From: Xanthomarina sp. F2636L
Lineage (GTDB): Bacteria > Bacteroidota > Bacteroidia > Flavobacteriales > Flavobacteriaceae
Length of the DNA: 64,000 nt
Assembly (NCBI RefSeq): GCF_026410195.1
Contig: NZ_JAPMLM010000058.1
Span: 186,001-250,000 of the forward strand
Direction of reading: 5' to 3'
Shown here piece after piece: positions 17,012-26,229 of this stretch. A model generated the notes under the pieces. That model worked only from the letters and a program-made list of their open reading frames with translations, made no database searches and was not told the DNA's origin. Every line of letters begins with the position of its first letter. The stretch's first letter is position 1. A program made the position numbers and the translations under genes.

Positions 17012-17689
17012 ATGAGTAAGTGCAATCAGTGTATAATTAAGGAGTTTAATTCTTTAAAATCGTTATCTAAAGAAGAATTAATGGGCATCTCTGGATGTAA
17101 AACTTCTAAATTTATAAAAAAGGGAGAAATTATTTTTGAAGAAGGAGAAACCTTAAAAGGGGTTTATTGTGTAAAAGATGGCATTTGTAAACTCACTAAA
17201 TTAAGTGCTAACGGAAAAGACCAAATTGTAAAACTTGTTGTAAAAGGAGATTTACTTGGACAACGTTCGTTAATTAGTGACGAAGCTGTAAACCTAAGTG
17301 CAGTAGCCTTAACTAATATGGAAGTATGCTTTATACCTAAAGCAGAAATCTTTGGAAACTTAAAAAACAATTCCGATTTTTCCATGGATATGCTAAAACA
17401 GATGGCTAACGATTTAAAAGAGTCTGATAACGTAGTTGTTAATATGGCTCAAAAATCGGTAAAACAACGTTTAGCTGAAGCCTTAATGTATATACATAAC
17501 AGTTTTGGTCTTGATAATCAAGGATATTTAAATGTTGTACTTTCTAGAGAAGATTACGCAAGCGTAGTTGGAACTGCTACAGAATCTGCAATTAGAGTCT
17601 TATCTCAATTTAAAAAAGAAGGATTAATTTCTACATCTGGAAAACAAATTAAAATTGAAAACATGGAAGGTTTAAAACGTATAGAGTAG
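17012..17689 (+). CDS. fnr: Crp/Fnr family regulator, probable oxygen sensor
   Basis: This is a DNA-binding regulator of 225 residues. The N-terminal cyclic-nucleotide-like sensor domain (about 25-140) is followed by a winged helix (about 150-225). Like FNR it has an N-terminal CxxC (C4, C7), another Cys at C29 and C106 in MEVCFIP, the place of FNR Cys122. These could hold an oxygen-labile iron-sulfur cluster, although the spacing to C29 differs from E. coli. The recognition helix TESAIRVLSQFKKEG keeps the E-x-x-x-R pair that reads TGA half-sites. It is divergent from ccoI and fits the TGAT-N4-ATCA sites found at three promoters here. Confidence 0.9.
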   Translation: MSKCNQCIIKEFNSLKSLSKEELMGISGCKTSKFIKKGEIIFEEGETLKGVYCVKDGICKLTKLSANGKDQIVKLVVKGDLLGQRSLISDEAVNLSAVALTNMEVCFIPKAEIFGNLKNNSDFSMDMLKQMANDLKESDNVVVNMAQKSVKQRLAEALMYIHNSFGLDNQGYLNVVLSREDYASVVGTATESAIRVLSQFKKEGLISTSGKQIKIENMEGLKRIE

Positions 17690-17691
17690 AT

Positions 17692-18264
17692 TTACCAATT
17701 ACCTCTACTTTTAATATTTGCTTCACAAAGTTTTATAATTTCTACAATACGTTTTTGTCTAGTAGCTTCTCTTTTTGCTTGATTTAACCAATACAAATAA
17801 CTTTTTTTATAGGAAGGTGCAAAAGATTGATAGTTTGTAAAAGCCTCTGGGGTTTTATTAAATGCAACTTTCAAATCTTGAGGAATAATTCCTTTTTCAA
17901 CATCATCTAAAGCAGTCCAGGAACCATTTTGTTTTGCTACTTTTATTTTTTTCAATCCACTTTCATGCATTAAATCTGAGGCTAAAAGTTCTTTTATATG
18001 TTTTTTGTTTAAAGCACTCCAAAGACTTTTAGGGTTTCTTGGAGTAAAGTATTGCCGTCTTTTTCCATTACCTAAACTTTTAACTGTAGAATCTATCCAA
18101 CCAAAACACAAAGCTAGTTTAACGGCTTCTTCCCATCTCATACTAGCTTTTTCATGATCTACTTTATATAGAATAATGTAAATGCCTTCAACAGTATCAT
18201 GATTTTGAAACAACCACTCACGCCATTCTCTCTCCGTTTTAAAATATACTTCTTGAAGAGCCAT
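17692..18264 (-). CDS. YdeI/OmdA family protein (bacteriocin-protection type)
   Basis: The 190-residue protein matches the YdeI/OmpD-associated (OmdA) family. It has EWREWLFQNH near the start, then KLALCFGWIDSTVKSL (about 55-70) and FTPRNPKSLWSALNKKHI (about 77-94), which are the family's best conserved segments. The C-terminus RQKRIVEIIKLCEAN is also typical. Members are linked to envelope or bacteriocin tolerance, but the molecular role is not established. The start is 5 bases after the peptidase stop, so it is probably the second gene of that transcript. It ends two bases from the fnr stop (convergent). Confidence 0.88.
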   Translation of the reverse strand: MALQEVYFKTEREWREWLFQNHDTVEGIYIILYKVDHEKASMRWEEAVKLALCFGWIDSTVKSLGNGKRRQYFTPRNPKSLWSALNKKHIKELLASDLMHESGLKKIKVAKQNGSWTALDDVEKGIIPQDLKVAFNKTPEAFTNYQSFAPSYKKSYLYWLNQAKREATRQKRIVEIIKLCEANIKSRGNW

Positions 18265-18269
18265 AGATA

Positions 18270-19910
18270 TTATAAGTTTTTATCTTCTACATAAAAATTT
18301 GGGTCTATTTTTAAATCACTTCCTTCAATAGCCAATGTTTTCCATTCAGCAGTTGGATGTATCCATTGTTCTTTGTTGTCTATACTGACTTTAATTGGCA
18401 TTGCGAATTTCTCAACAATATATATCCATCGGTATTTTAGTTCATTGTCTTCAAAAGTGTATTCAAGCATTGGAATTCTATAATCTCTCAAATACTGATT
18501 GAAAAATGCTTTTAAATCTATTCCTGATTCCTGACTAATGTAATTTTCAATTTGTTCTGTTGTAACCGTTTGATGATAAAATGTCTTGTTTAAACCACGT
18601 AAAATTTGACGCCATTTTTCATCGTCATCAATTAATTGTCTTAAAGTGTGTAACATGTTGGCGCCTTTGTAGTACATGTCCCCAGAACCCTCTTTATTGA
18701 CATTATAAGGACCAATAATTGGACTGTCGTTATTAATATTACTTCTTATGCCAATAACATATTCTGAAGAAGCTTCTTTTCCAAAATAGTAATCCACAAA
18801 TAAACTTTCTGAGTAGGAGGTAAAACTCTCATGAATCCACATGTCTGCAACATCTTTGTAGGTGATGTTGTTCGCAAACCACTCATGCCCAGATTCGTGA
18901 ATAATAATAAAATCAAATTTTAATCCCCAACCAGATCCAGAAACATCTCTTCCTAAATAGCCATTTTTATATTGATTTCCGTAAGTTACTGAGCTTTGGT
19001 GTTCCATACCTAAATAAGGAACTTCAACTAGTTTATAACCATCTTCGTAAAATGGGTAAGGTCCAAACCAATACTCAAAAGCTTTCATCATTTTTGGGGC
19101 TTCTTTAAAATGGTTTTTGGCTCTTACCAAATTATCACGTAACACATAATAGTCCATGTCTAAAGGACCGTTTTCTCCTTCGTAAACTTCAGAGAAATGT
19201 ACATAATCTCCAATGTTTACATTTACACCGTAATTATTTATTGGGTTGCTTACAAACCAATTTGTAGTAACTGTATTATCGCTTTGTTTCTCAGTGCTTG
19301 TCAATCTTCCGTTGGATACATTTGTTAGGTTTTTAGGAACATTTACGCTAATTAACATGCTATCTACTTCGTCGTACATATGGTCTTTATTTGGCCACCA
19401 TACGCTAGCTCCTAAGCCTTGACAAGAGGTTGCTATAAATGGAATCCCATTATTATCTTCTTTCCATGAAAAACCTCCATCCCAAGGTGCACGAATAGCT
19501 TCTTTAGGTATTCCTTCGTAAAATACATCCACAGATTGGATGCTACCTTTTTTTTGCTCTACTTTTAAGGTGATAAAATGAGCATTTCCATCCTGCTTAA
19601 CGTCTAACTCTTCACCGTTTTGAGTGACTTTCGTAATTATTAATGGTTCTTGTAAATCTACTTGCATCAGGTTATGAGGCTTCAGTACTTGATAGTGAAT
19701 GCTGTTTTTTCCAGAAATAGATTTGGTTTCAGGAGAAATTTTTATATCTAAATGGTAATAGGTTAAATCCCACCATTCCCTTTCTGGAGTGATGCTTCCT
19801 CTCAAAGTATCTTGATGAGTGAATACAGATTTTTCTTGAAGCACATCTTGGGATTGACATTGTAATTGAATTCCTAAAATGAAACATGTGACTATGGTGA
19901 AAATTTTCAT
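18270..19910 (-). CDS. Secreted M1 family zinc metallopeptidase
   Basis: This is a probable aminopeptidase-like enzyme exported from the cytoplasm. The 546-residue protein has a signal peptide (MKIFTIVTCFILGIQLQC) that could also be a lipoprotein signal. A beta-rich N-terminal domain and the catalytic domain follow. The catalytic domain shows the zinc motif HESGHEW (HExxH) with the third ligand Glu in HESFTSYSESLF, and the exopeptidase-type loop as GMEHQSS. It is shorter than classical PepN (about 870) and fits the short bacterial M1 group. Substrate unknown. The preceding gap contains the terminator of the acyl-CoA dehydrogenase operon. Confidence 0.92.
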   Translation of the reverse strand: MKIFTIVTCFILGIQLQCQSQDVLQEKSVFTHQDTLRGSITPEREWWDLTYYHLDIKISPETKSISGKNSIHYQVLKPHNLMQVDLQEPLIITKVTQNGEELDVKQDGNAHFITLKVEQKKGSIQSVDVFYEGIPKEAIRAPWDGGFSWKEDNNGIPFIATSCQGLGASVWWPNKDHMYDEVDSMLISVNVPKNLTNVSNGRLTSTEKQSDNTVTTNWFVSNPINNYGVNVNIGDYVHFSEVYEGENGPLDMDYYVLRDNLVRAKNHFKEAPKMMKAFEYWFGPYPFYEDGYKLVEVPYLGMEHQSSVTYGNQYKNGYLGRDVSGSGWGLKFDFIIIHESGHEWFANNITYKDVADMWIHESFTSYSESLFVDYYFGKEASSEYVIGIRSNINNDSPIIGPYNVNKEGSGDMYYKGANMLHTLRQLIDDDEKWRQILRGLNKTFYHQTVTTEQIENYISQESGIDLKAFFNQYLRDYRIPMLEYTFEDNELKYRWIYIVEKFAMPIKVSIDNKEQWIHPTAEWKTLAIEGSDLKIDPNFYVEDKNL

Positions 19911-20030
19911 CTGTTTTGTTTTTCGTAAAATTACAGAAAATAATTATGGATAATGATAGAACCGAACGCTTACAATGTTAATTATATCATAATGAAATTC
20001 TCACTTAAAATTTGAGATAGAAATAAAAGA

Positions 20031-20060
20031 AAAAGCCGTTTCAATTTGAAACGGCTTTTT
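20031..20060 (-). terminator. Terminator of the marR-fad operon
   Basis: GCCGTTTCAA and TTGAAACGGC (20035-20055) form a 9-10 bp stem with a tiny loop. It is flanked by A-runs and T-runs, so it works in both directions. It lies 20 bases after the acyl-CoA dehydrogenase stop. Confidence 0.9.
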
Positions 20061-20079
20061 TACTTCTAACCAAACTTAA

Positions 20080-21888
20080 TTAAAAACAATATTTATTTTC
20101 AGCTTTTACTTTTTCAGCAATAGCTATACGTAAATCTACAATATCAGGGTAGTTTGCATATTTTACAAAACGTTTTAATCCCATTAATAACATACGTTGC
20201 TCATCGCCTTCAGCAAAAGAGATAATACTTTCTTTTCCGTTTTTCTCTACTATAGAAACAGCGTTGTATAAGTATAATTTAGCCATAGCAATTTGTATAG
20301 CTTGTTTGTCTTCTCCAAATCGTTTCGCATTTTTCTCAGCTCTAAGAATAGCTGATTCTGCCATGTAGATTTCAATTAATATATCTGATGCTGCAATTAA
20401 TAATTGTTGGTGCTCTTCTAAATCTGGACCAAACTTTTGAACAGCAGCTCCTGCAACCATTAAGAAAACTTTTTTAAGTTTTGCCACCATTTCTTTTTCT
20501 TCAGCAAATAACTCTGAGTAATCTGGTGTATCAAAAGATGGTATTCCCATGAGTTCTTCTTGAACTTTTTGAGCAGGACCTAATAAATCAACATGACCTT
20601 TCATAGCTTTTTTAACAAGCATACCTACTGAGAGCATTCTGTTAATTTCGTTAGTTCCTTCGTAAATACGTGCAATTCTGGCATCTCTCCAGGCAGCTTC
20701 CATAGGTGTTTCTTCAGAGAACCCCATACCACCAAAAATTTGTATGCCTTCGTCTGCAGCATTTTGAACATCTTCTGAAACAGCTACTTTTAAAATGGAA
20801 CATTCAATAGCATATTCCTCTACACCTTTAAGTTCTGCTTCTTGATGAGAATTTCCAGCTGCTTGACGCATAGCAATTCTATCTTCAATGTTTTTTGAAG
20901 CTCTATAGGTTGCCGATTCGCCAGCATAAGCACTTGCAGCCATTTCAGCTAATTTGTATTTAATAGCTCCAAAATCTGCAATTGGCGTGTTAAATTGTTT
21001 ACGTTCGTTAGCATATTGAACAGCCGTTGTTAAAATGCGTCTTTGAGAGTCTAAACAAGCAGCAGCTAATTTAATACGACCCACGTTAAGAGCATTCATG
21101 GCAATTTTAAATCCTTCACCACGACCCGCTAACATATTTTCTACAGGAACAACAGTATCGTTAAAAAATACTTGACGCGTAGAAGAGGCGCGAATACCTA
21201 ATTTATGTTCTTCTTCTCCTAATGTAATTCCATTAGGGTTTTTTCCATCATATTCTACAATGAAACCAGTAATGTTTTTATCATCTTCTATACGAGCAAA
21301 AACAATCATCAAACTACAGAAACCTGCATTTGAGATCCACATTTTTTGTCCGTTAATTTTATAACTTTTACCGTCTTCAGAAAGGGTGGCAGTTGTTTTT
21401 CCCGAATTTGCATCCGATCCTGCGCCTGGTTCTGTTAAACAATATGCTCCAAACCATTCGCCAGTGGCTAATTTAGGGACATATTTTTTCTTTTGTTCTT
21501 CGGTTCCATATAGAGTAATTGGCATAGTTCCAATTCCTGTGTGAGCTCCAAAAGCTGTACTAAACGAACCGGTACCACTGGATATATAATCGCAGGTTAA
21601 AACTGTTGAAACAAAACCCATTCCTAAGCCATCATAGGCTTCAGGAACTGCCACACCTAAAAACCCAAGCTCTCCAGCTTTACGCATTACCTCTTCAGTT
21701 AACGCATAATCTTTTGCTTCAAATCTAGGTTTATGTGCAATGATTTCACGCTCGTTAAATTCCATAACGGCTTCTTTCATCATCGTTTGTTCTTCTGAAA
21801 AATCTTCAGGAGTAAATACGTCTTCGCATTTTGTTTCTTTTACTAAGAATTGTCCCCCTCTTAGTATGTTTTTTTCTGTTGCTTCCAT
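20080..21888 (-). CDS. Acyl-CoA dehydrogenase with C-terminal extension
   Basis: This FAD enzyme of fatty acid beta-oxidation makes the trans-2-enoyl-CoA. The 602-residue protein has the three acyl-CoA dehydrogenase domains in residues 1 to about 430. The signatures are WFGAYCLTEPGAGSDA, KMWISNAGF, and GMGFSEETPMEAAWRDARI followed by RIYEGTNEINR, whose Glu is the expected catalytic base. An extra helical region of about 170 residues resembles long-chain forms such as VLCAD. It is the last gene of the marR, fadB-like, thiolase operon, separated from the thiolase by a 102-base gap with ATTCTAGAC repeats. Confidence 0.95.
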   Translation of the reverse strand: MEATEKNILRGGQFLVKETKCEDVFTPEDFSEEQTMMKEAVMEFNEREIIAHKPRFEAKDYALTEEVMRKAGELGFLGVAVPEAYDGLGMGFVSTVLTCDYISSGTGSFSTAFGAHTGIGTMPITLYGTEEQKKKYVPKLATGEWFGAYCLTEPGAGSDANSGKTTATLSEDGKSYKINGQKMWISNAGFCSLMIVFARIEDDKNITGFIVEYDGKNPNGITLGEEEHKLGIRASSTRQVFFNDTVVPVENMLAGRGEGFKIAMNALNVGRIKLAAACLDSQRRILTTAVQYANERKQFNTPIADFGAIKYKLAEMAASAYAGESATYRASKNIEDRIAMRQAAGNSHQEAELKGVEEYAIECSILKVAVSEDVQNAADEGIQIFGGMGFSEETPMEAAWRDARIARIYEGTNEINRMLSVGMLVKKAMKGHVDLLGPAQKVQEELMGIPSFDTPDYSELFAEEKEMVAKLKKVFLMVAGAAVQKFGPDLEEHQQLLIAASDILIEIYMAESAILRAEKNAKRFGEDKQAIQIAMAKLYLYNAVSIVEKNGKESIISFAEGDEQRMLLMGLKRFVKYANYPDIVDLRIAIAEKVKAENKYCF

Positions 21889-21900
21889 GTTTTTTTTATG

Positions 21901-21979
21901 ATTCTAGACAGTTAGAAACTAGATTCTAGACTGTATTTGTTTGTTAAATTATTTTTTCTTAAAAGACTATATTCTAGAC
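21901..21979 (-). repeat. Three ATTCTAGAC repeats between thiolase and acyl-CoA dehydrogenase
   Basis: ATTCTAGAC occurs at 21901-21909, 21923-21931 and 21971-21979. The second and third are each followed by a T/G-rich tract (TGTATTTGTTTGTT, TCTGTTTGTTTCT). A stem ACAGT...ACTGT also forms across 21908-21935. It looks like a small dispersed intergenic repeat. Confidence 0.6.
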
Positions 21980-21990
21980 TCTGTTTGTTT

Positions 21991-23181
21991 CTATTTTAAA
22001 AACTCAAATATCCCACAAGCTCCTTGACCTGTTCCAACGCACATGGTTACTGCACCATATTTTCCTACCATATTTCGTTTTCGCATTTCATCGAATAACT
22101 GCACAGAAAGTTTTGCTCCTGTACAACCAAGTGGGTGGCCTAAGGCAATGGCACCTCCGTTCACATTAATAAGGTCTGGATTTAAATTCAATTCACGAAT
22201 TACAGCTAAGGATTGTGAGGCAAAGGCCTCGTTTAATTCTATAAGCTCTAGGTCGTCCTGCTTTAATCCTGCTAATTTTAAGGCTTTAGGAATAGCTTTT
22301 ACTGGGCCAATTCCCATAATTCTTGGTTCAACACCTGCTGCAGCATAATTTACTAAACGTGCAATTGGTTCTAAGCCTAATTCTTTAACCATATCTTCGC
22401 TCATAACCATAACAAAAGCAGCACCATCACTCATTTGAGATGAGTTACCAGCAGTTACACTTCCTCCTGCCGCAAATACAGCTCTTAGTTTTGCCAGTGC
22501 CTCAAGATTTGTTCCTTTTCTAGGACCTTCATCTTTAGTTACTGTATATGTTCGAGTGGCTTTTTTGCCGTTTGCCTCTATATAAGTCTCTTCTACTTCA
22601 ATAGGTACAATTTGATCTTGAAAACGATCTTCAGCTTGAGCTCTTAAAGCTTTCATATGCGAATGGAAAGCAAACTCATCTTGGTCTTCACGAGAAACGT
22701 TGAATTGGTTAGCAACAGCTTCAGCTGTATTTCCCATGCCCCAATAATAATCCTCGTGACCAGATTTTACAATGTCGTAATTTAATTCTGGTTTAAAACC
22801 AGACATAGGTACAGAACTCATACTTTCTGCACCACCAGCAATGATGCAATCCGCCATTCCAGCTTGAATTTTAGCAGATGCCATAGCTATGGTTTCTACT
22901 CCAGAAGAGCAAAATCGATTAACGGTTACTCCAGGAACATCCACGATATCTAATCCCATTAAAGAGATTAATCGCGCCATATTTAATCCTTGAGATCCTT
23001 CTGGCATCGCATTTCCAACGATAACATCGTCAATACGTTTTGGATCTAAATTTGGCAATTCTTTCATCATGTATTTGATGGTTTCTGCTGCCAATTCATC
23101 TGTTCTTTTAAAACGGAACACACCTTTAGGTGCTTTCCCTACGGCTGTTCTGTATGCTTTTACTATATATGCTTGTTTCAT
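21991..23181 (-). CDS. fadA: Acetyl-CoA C-acyltransferase (thiolase)
   Basis: This enzyme cleaves 3-ketoacyl-CoA in the last step of beta-oxidation. The 396-residue thiolase shows NRFCSSGVETIAMA with the acyl-accepting Cys, GGAIALGHPLGCTGAK, and CVGTGQGACGIFEF with the second catalytic Cys at the C-terminus. The ATG at 23179-23181 (MKQAYIVKAYRT) is the natural start; an upstream ATG at 23208 would add nine unusual residues. It follows the fadB-like gene by 55 bases. The operon as a whole provides steps one to four of beta-oxidation. Confidence 0.95.
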   Translation of the reverse strand: MKQAYIVKAYRTAVGKAPKGVFRFKRTDELAAETIKYMMKELPNLDPKRIDDVIVGNAMPEGSQGLNMARLISLMGLDIVDVPGVTVNRFCSSGVETIAMASAKIQAGMADCIIAGGAESMSSVPMSGFKPELNYDIVKSGHEDYYWGMGNTAEAVANQFNVSREDQDEFAFHSHMKALRAQAEDRFQDQIVPIEVEETYIEANGKKATRTYTVTKDEGPRKGTNLEALAKLRAVFAAGGSVTAGNSSQMSDGAAFVMVMSEDMVKELGLEPIARLVNYAAAGVEPRIMGIGPVKAIPKALKLAGLKQDDLELIELNEAFASQSLAVIRELNLNPDLINVNGGAIALGHPLGCTGAKLSVQLFDEMRKRNMVGKYGAVTMCVGTGQGACGIFEFLK

Positions 23182-23195
23182 TTTTTTTTTGATTT

Positions 23196-23240
23196 TTAGA
23201 TTATTCAATTTTTAGACTTCTTGGATTTCTAATAATCTAA
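23196..23240 (-). repeat. 10-bp inverted repeat at the fadB-fadA junction
   Basis: TTAGATTATT (23196-23205) and AATAATCTAA (23231-23240) are exact inverted copies with a 25-base loop. The right arm covers the stop of the fadB-like gene. It is probably an intercistronic mRNA hairpin. Confidence 0.6.
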
Positions 23241-25630
23241 TTACGTAACGGTTTCCCTGTTTTCAACATATGTTGAATACGCTCAAGTGTTTTTCTCTCG
23301 GTACATAATGAAAGAAAAGCTTCCCGTTCTAGATCCAATAAATATTGCTCACTCACTAAGCTTGGTTCAGATAAATCTCCTCCAGCCATTACGTAAGCTA
23401 ATTTGTTAGCTATTTTCTTGTCGTGTTCACTAATGTATTTGCTATCTTCCATAGCATCAGTTCCAACTAAGAACATTCCTAAAGCTTGTTTCCCCAGTAC
23501 TTTTACGTCTGTGCGTTTTACTGGTTGTGTATAGCCGGCATCAGCCATTATTTTAGCATAAGCCTTAGCCATTGCAATTTGTCTGTCTTTATTAACTACC
23601 ACAACATCCTTTCCTTTCTGAAGGATTCCTAAATCGAACGCTTCGTAAGCGGAAGTTGCAACTTTAGCCATTCCGATGGTTAAGAAATATTCTTGTAGGA
23701 TATTTAATTCCACATCTCCTTTTCTAAACGTATCTGAAGCTCTTAAGGCCATTTCTTTAGAACCTCCACCTCCAGGAATCACACCAACACCAAATTCGAC
23801 AAGTCCGATGTAAGTTTCAGCAGCAGCAACTACCATATCTGAATGCATTGAAAGTTCGCAACCACCACCAAGAGACATGCCGTGAGGCGCTGCAACGGTT
23901 GGAATGGAAGAATAACGCATACGCATCATGGTATCTTGGAAATATTTGATAGCCATATTAAGCTCGTCGTATTCTTGTTCGGCAGCCATCATAAAAATCA
24001 TTCCAATATTGGCACCAACAGAAAAGTTTGCGGCTTGATTACCTATAACTAATCCGGCAAAATCTTTTTCGGCTAGATCGATTGCTTTATTTAATCCAGC
24101 TAAAACGTCTCCACCAATAGTGTTCATTTTTGATTGGAATTCGCAGTTTAATATACCATCTCCTAAATCTTCAATAACAACTCCGGAGTTTTTAAAGACC
24201 TCTTTAGATTTTCTGATGTTATCTAAGATGATAAAACTATCTTGACCTGGAATTTTTTCTTGCGATTTTGAAGGGATATTGTAGAAATAAGTGGCTCCTT
24301 CTTTAACAGAATAAAAGGATTTGTTTCCTGAAGCGACCATGTCATTAACCCAAGCATTTGGCTCTAAACCTTCGGCTTTCATTAATTCGATTCCTTTTTC
24401 AACTCCAACAGTATCCCAAATCTGGAAAGGACCATGTTCCCAACCAAAACCAGCTTTCATGGCATCGTCTATTTTATAAAGTTCGTCTGTAATTTCTGGA
24501 ATTCTGTTTGAAACATAAGCAAACATAGCTGCAAAGTTTTTTCTGTAGAATTCTCCAGCTTTATCTTTTCCAGAGACCAAAATTGGAAAGCGATCAACAA
24601 CCTTATCGACTGTTTTTGTTAGTTCCAAAGTGGCAAATCTTGCTGATTTTTTTGCTCTATATTCAAGGGTGTTTAAATCTAAAGTTTTGATTTCTTTCCC
24701 TTCTTTTTTGTAAAAGCCTTGTCCTGTTTTGCTTCCTAACCATTTATTTTCCATCATGGTATTGATGAAACCTGGAAGTTTAAAAAGTTCATGAGCTTCA
24801 TCATTCGGACAGTTTTCATAAATACCGTTGGACACATGTACCAAGGTATCTAACCCAACTACATCAACCGTTCTAAAAGTTGCCGATTTTGGACGACCAA
24901 TTACCGGACCAGTTAATTTATCAACTTCCTCAACCGTTAAATCCATTTCTTTTACTTGATGGAATAAGCTTTGAATTCCGAAGATTCCGATTCTATTTCC
25001 AATAAAAGCAGGGGTGTCTTTAGCAACTACTGAAGTTTTTCCTAAGAATTTCTCACCATATTCACTTAAGAAGTCGAGAACAGATGCATCTGTTTTTGGA
25101 CCAGGAATTATTTCGAATAACTTTAGGTAACGTGCTGGATTGAAAAAGTGTGTCCCACAGAAATGCTTCTGAAAATCTTCACTACGTCCTTCACTCATAA
25201 AATGAATAGGAATTCCCGACGTATTTGAAGTAATTAAGGTACCAGGTGTTCTATATTTTTCAAGTTTTTCGAAGACTTGTTTTTTAATGTCAAGACGTTC
25301 CACAACCACTTCCATAATCCAATCAACATCCTTTACCTTGGCAATATCATCGTCTAAGTTTCCAGTAGTAATTCTCTTGGCAAATGAAGAATGATAAATA
25401 GGAGATGGTTTCGATTTTAAAGAAGCCGTTAATGAATCGTTTACAATTCTATTTCTTACTGCCTTGTCTTCTAAAGTTAAACCTTTAGCTTTTTCGGCAT
25501 CGTTAGGTTCTCTTGGAACTATATCTAGTAATAGCACATCTACGCCAATATTGGCAAAATGACATGCAATTCCAGATCCCATTATGCCAGAACCAATAAT
25601 TGCTATTTTTTTTATACGTCTTGTACTCAT
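23237..25630 (-). CDS. fadB: 3-hydroxyacyl-CoA dehydrogenase / enoyl-CoA hydratase fusion
   Basis: This bifunctional beta-oxidation enzyme is 797 residues long. The NAD-binding dehydrogenase domain is first (GSGIMGSGIACHFA at about 12-25; GTHFFNPARYLKLFEI at about 155-170; FIGNRIG). The hydratase domain is C-terminal (about 480-720; GMSLGGGCELSMHSD and the catalytic-Glu region GLVEFGVGVIPGGGG). In E. coli FadB the order is reversed; the dehydrogenase-first order is usual in Bacteroidota. It follows marR closely (22 bases) and precedes the thiolase. Confidence 0.95.
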   Translation of the reverse strand: MSTRRIKKIAIIGSGIMGSGIACHFANIGVDVLLLDIVPREPNDAEKAKGLTLEDKAVRNRIVNDSLTASLKSKPSPIYHSSFAKRITTGNLDDDIAKVKDVDWIMEVVVERLDIKKQVFEKLEKYRTPGTLITSNTSGIPIHFMSEGRSEDFQKHFCGTHFFNPARYLKLFEIIPGPKTDASVLDFLSEYGEKFLGKTSVVAKDTPAFIGNRIGIFGIQSLFHQVKEMDLTVEEVDKLTGPVIGRPKSATFRTVDVVGLDTLVHVSNGIYENCPNDEAHELFKLPGFINTMMENKWLGSKTGQGFYKKEGKEIKTLDLNTLEYRAKKSARFATLELTKTVDKVVDRFPILVSGKDKAGEFYRKNFAAMFAYVSNRIPEITDELYKIDDAMKAGFGWEHGPFQIWDTVGVEKGIELMKAEGLEPNAWVNDMVASGNKSFYSVKEGATYFYNIPSKSQEKIPGQDSFIILDNIRKSKEVFKNSGVVIEDLGDGILNCEFQSKMNTIGGDVLAGLNKAIDLAEKDFAGLVIGNQAANFSVGANIGMIFMMAAEQEYDELNMAIKYFQDTMMRMRYSSIPTVAAPHGMSLGGGCELSMHSDMVVAAAETYIGLVEFGVGVIPGGGGSKEMALRASDTFRKGDVELNILQEYFLTIGMAKVATSAYEAFDLGILQKGKDVVVVNKDRQIAMAKAYAKIMADAGYTQPVKRTDVKVLGKQALGMFLVGTDAMEDSKYISEHDKKIANKLAYVMAGGDLSEPSLVSEQYLLDLEREAFLSLCTERKTLERIQHMLKTGKPLRN

Positions 25631-25652
25631 TTTATTCTAAATGATTTATCAA

Positions 25653-26111
25653 TTAATATTTTGTGTTGTTTACTTCGTTGGTATAGATTTTTTTGTTCGA
25701 TATCAAATCGTTTATGGTATCTGCTACTTCGTAAAAGGTTATTAACTTATCTATAGGAACATTTTTTCTAATGGCTTCATTGAATTTTAGAACACGATCT
25801 CTCGAGTAGCCTCTTTTTTCTTTTCCAAAATCGGTTAAATAAATAAGGACACCTCTTCCATCTTCAGGATTAGGTTTTCTTTCAATTAAACCACGAGTCT
25901 CCATCGTTTTTAATATTCTAGAAAGGCTTGTAGCTTCCATGCCCATTTTTGGACCTAAAGAGGTTGAAGGAGTTCCTTCTTCCGGGTCTATACTCAATAA
26001 GGTAAAGCCGGTAGCCATTGTGCTCTCAAATTTCGAAGCCTCTTCATTATACATCTTTTGTACTGCTAACCATGTGGTTCTTAGAACATAATCGATGGTT
26101 TTGTCTTTCAT
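25653..26111 (-). CDS. MarR family repressor of the beta-oxidation operon
   Basis: This 152-residue winged-helix regulator has the MarR DNA-binding core GPKMGMEATSLSRILKTMETRGLIERKPNPEDGRG split over helix 2, the recognition helix and the beta-hairpin wing (about residues 55-95). It is the first gene of the fad operon. A perfect 26-bp palindrome lies between its -7 box and the region where -33 would be, so self-repression is likely. The ligand is probably an acyl-CoA, by analogy with other fatty-acid regulators (inference). Confidence 0.9.
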   Translation of the reverse strand: MKDKTIDYVLRTTWLAVQKMYNEEASKFESTMATGFTLLSIDPEEGTPSTSLGPKMGMEATSLSRILKTMETRGLIERKPNPEDGRGVLIYLTDFGKEKRGYSRDRVLKFNEAIRKNVPIDKLITFYEVADTINDLISNKKIYTNEVNNTKY

Positions 26112-26130
26112 GCTTAATGTTTATGAAACT

Positions 26131-26169
26131 CAAAGATAATAAAAATTTATTATGCACGCATAATAAATT
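26131..26169 (-). promoter_or_regulatory. marR promoter with a perfect 26-bp palindromic operator
   Basis: AATTTATTATGC (26144-26155) and GCATAATAAATT (26158-26169) are perfect inverted arms separated by AC. On the minus strand the -7 box TATCTTTG is at 26138-26131, so the palindrome occupies the spacer up to the -33 zone. Binding there would block RNA polymerase. Confidence 0.8.
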
Positions 26170-26191
26170 GAAAAAATAATTATGGAGATAG

Positions 26192-26222
26192 CAAAAAAAA
26201 ACTCCTTAATAATTTAAGGAGT
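26192..26222 (-). terminator. Terminator of the acyl-CoA ligase gene
   Basis: ACTCCTTAA (26201-26209) pairs with TTAAGGAGT (26214-26222). On the minus strand a run of T follows (26200-26193). It stops the acyl-CoA ligase transcript before the marR operator region. Confidence 0.9.
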
Positions 26223-26229
26223 TTAATGT

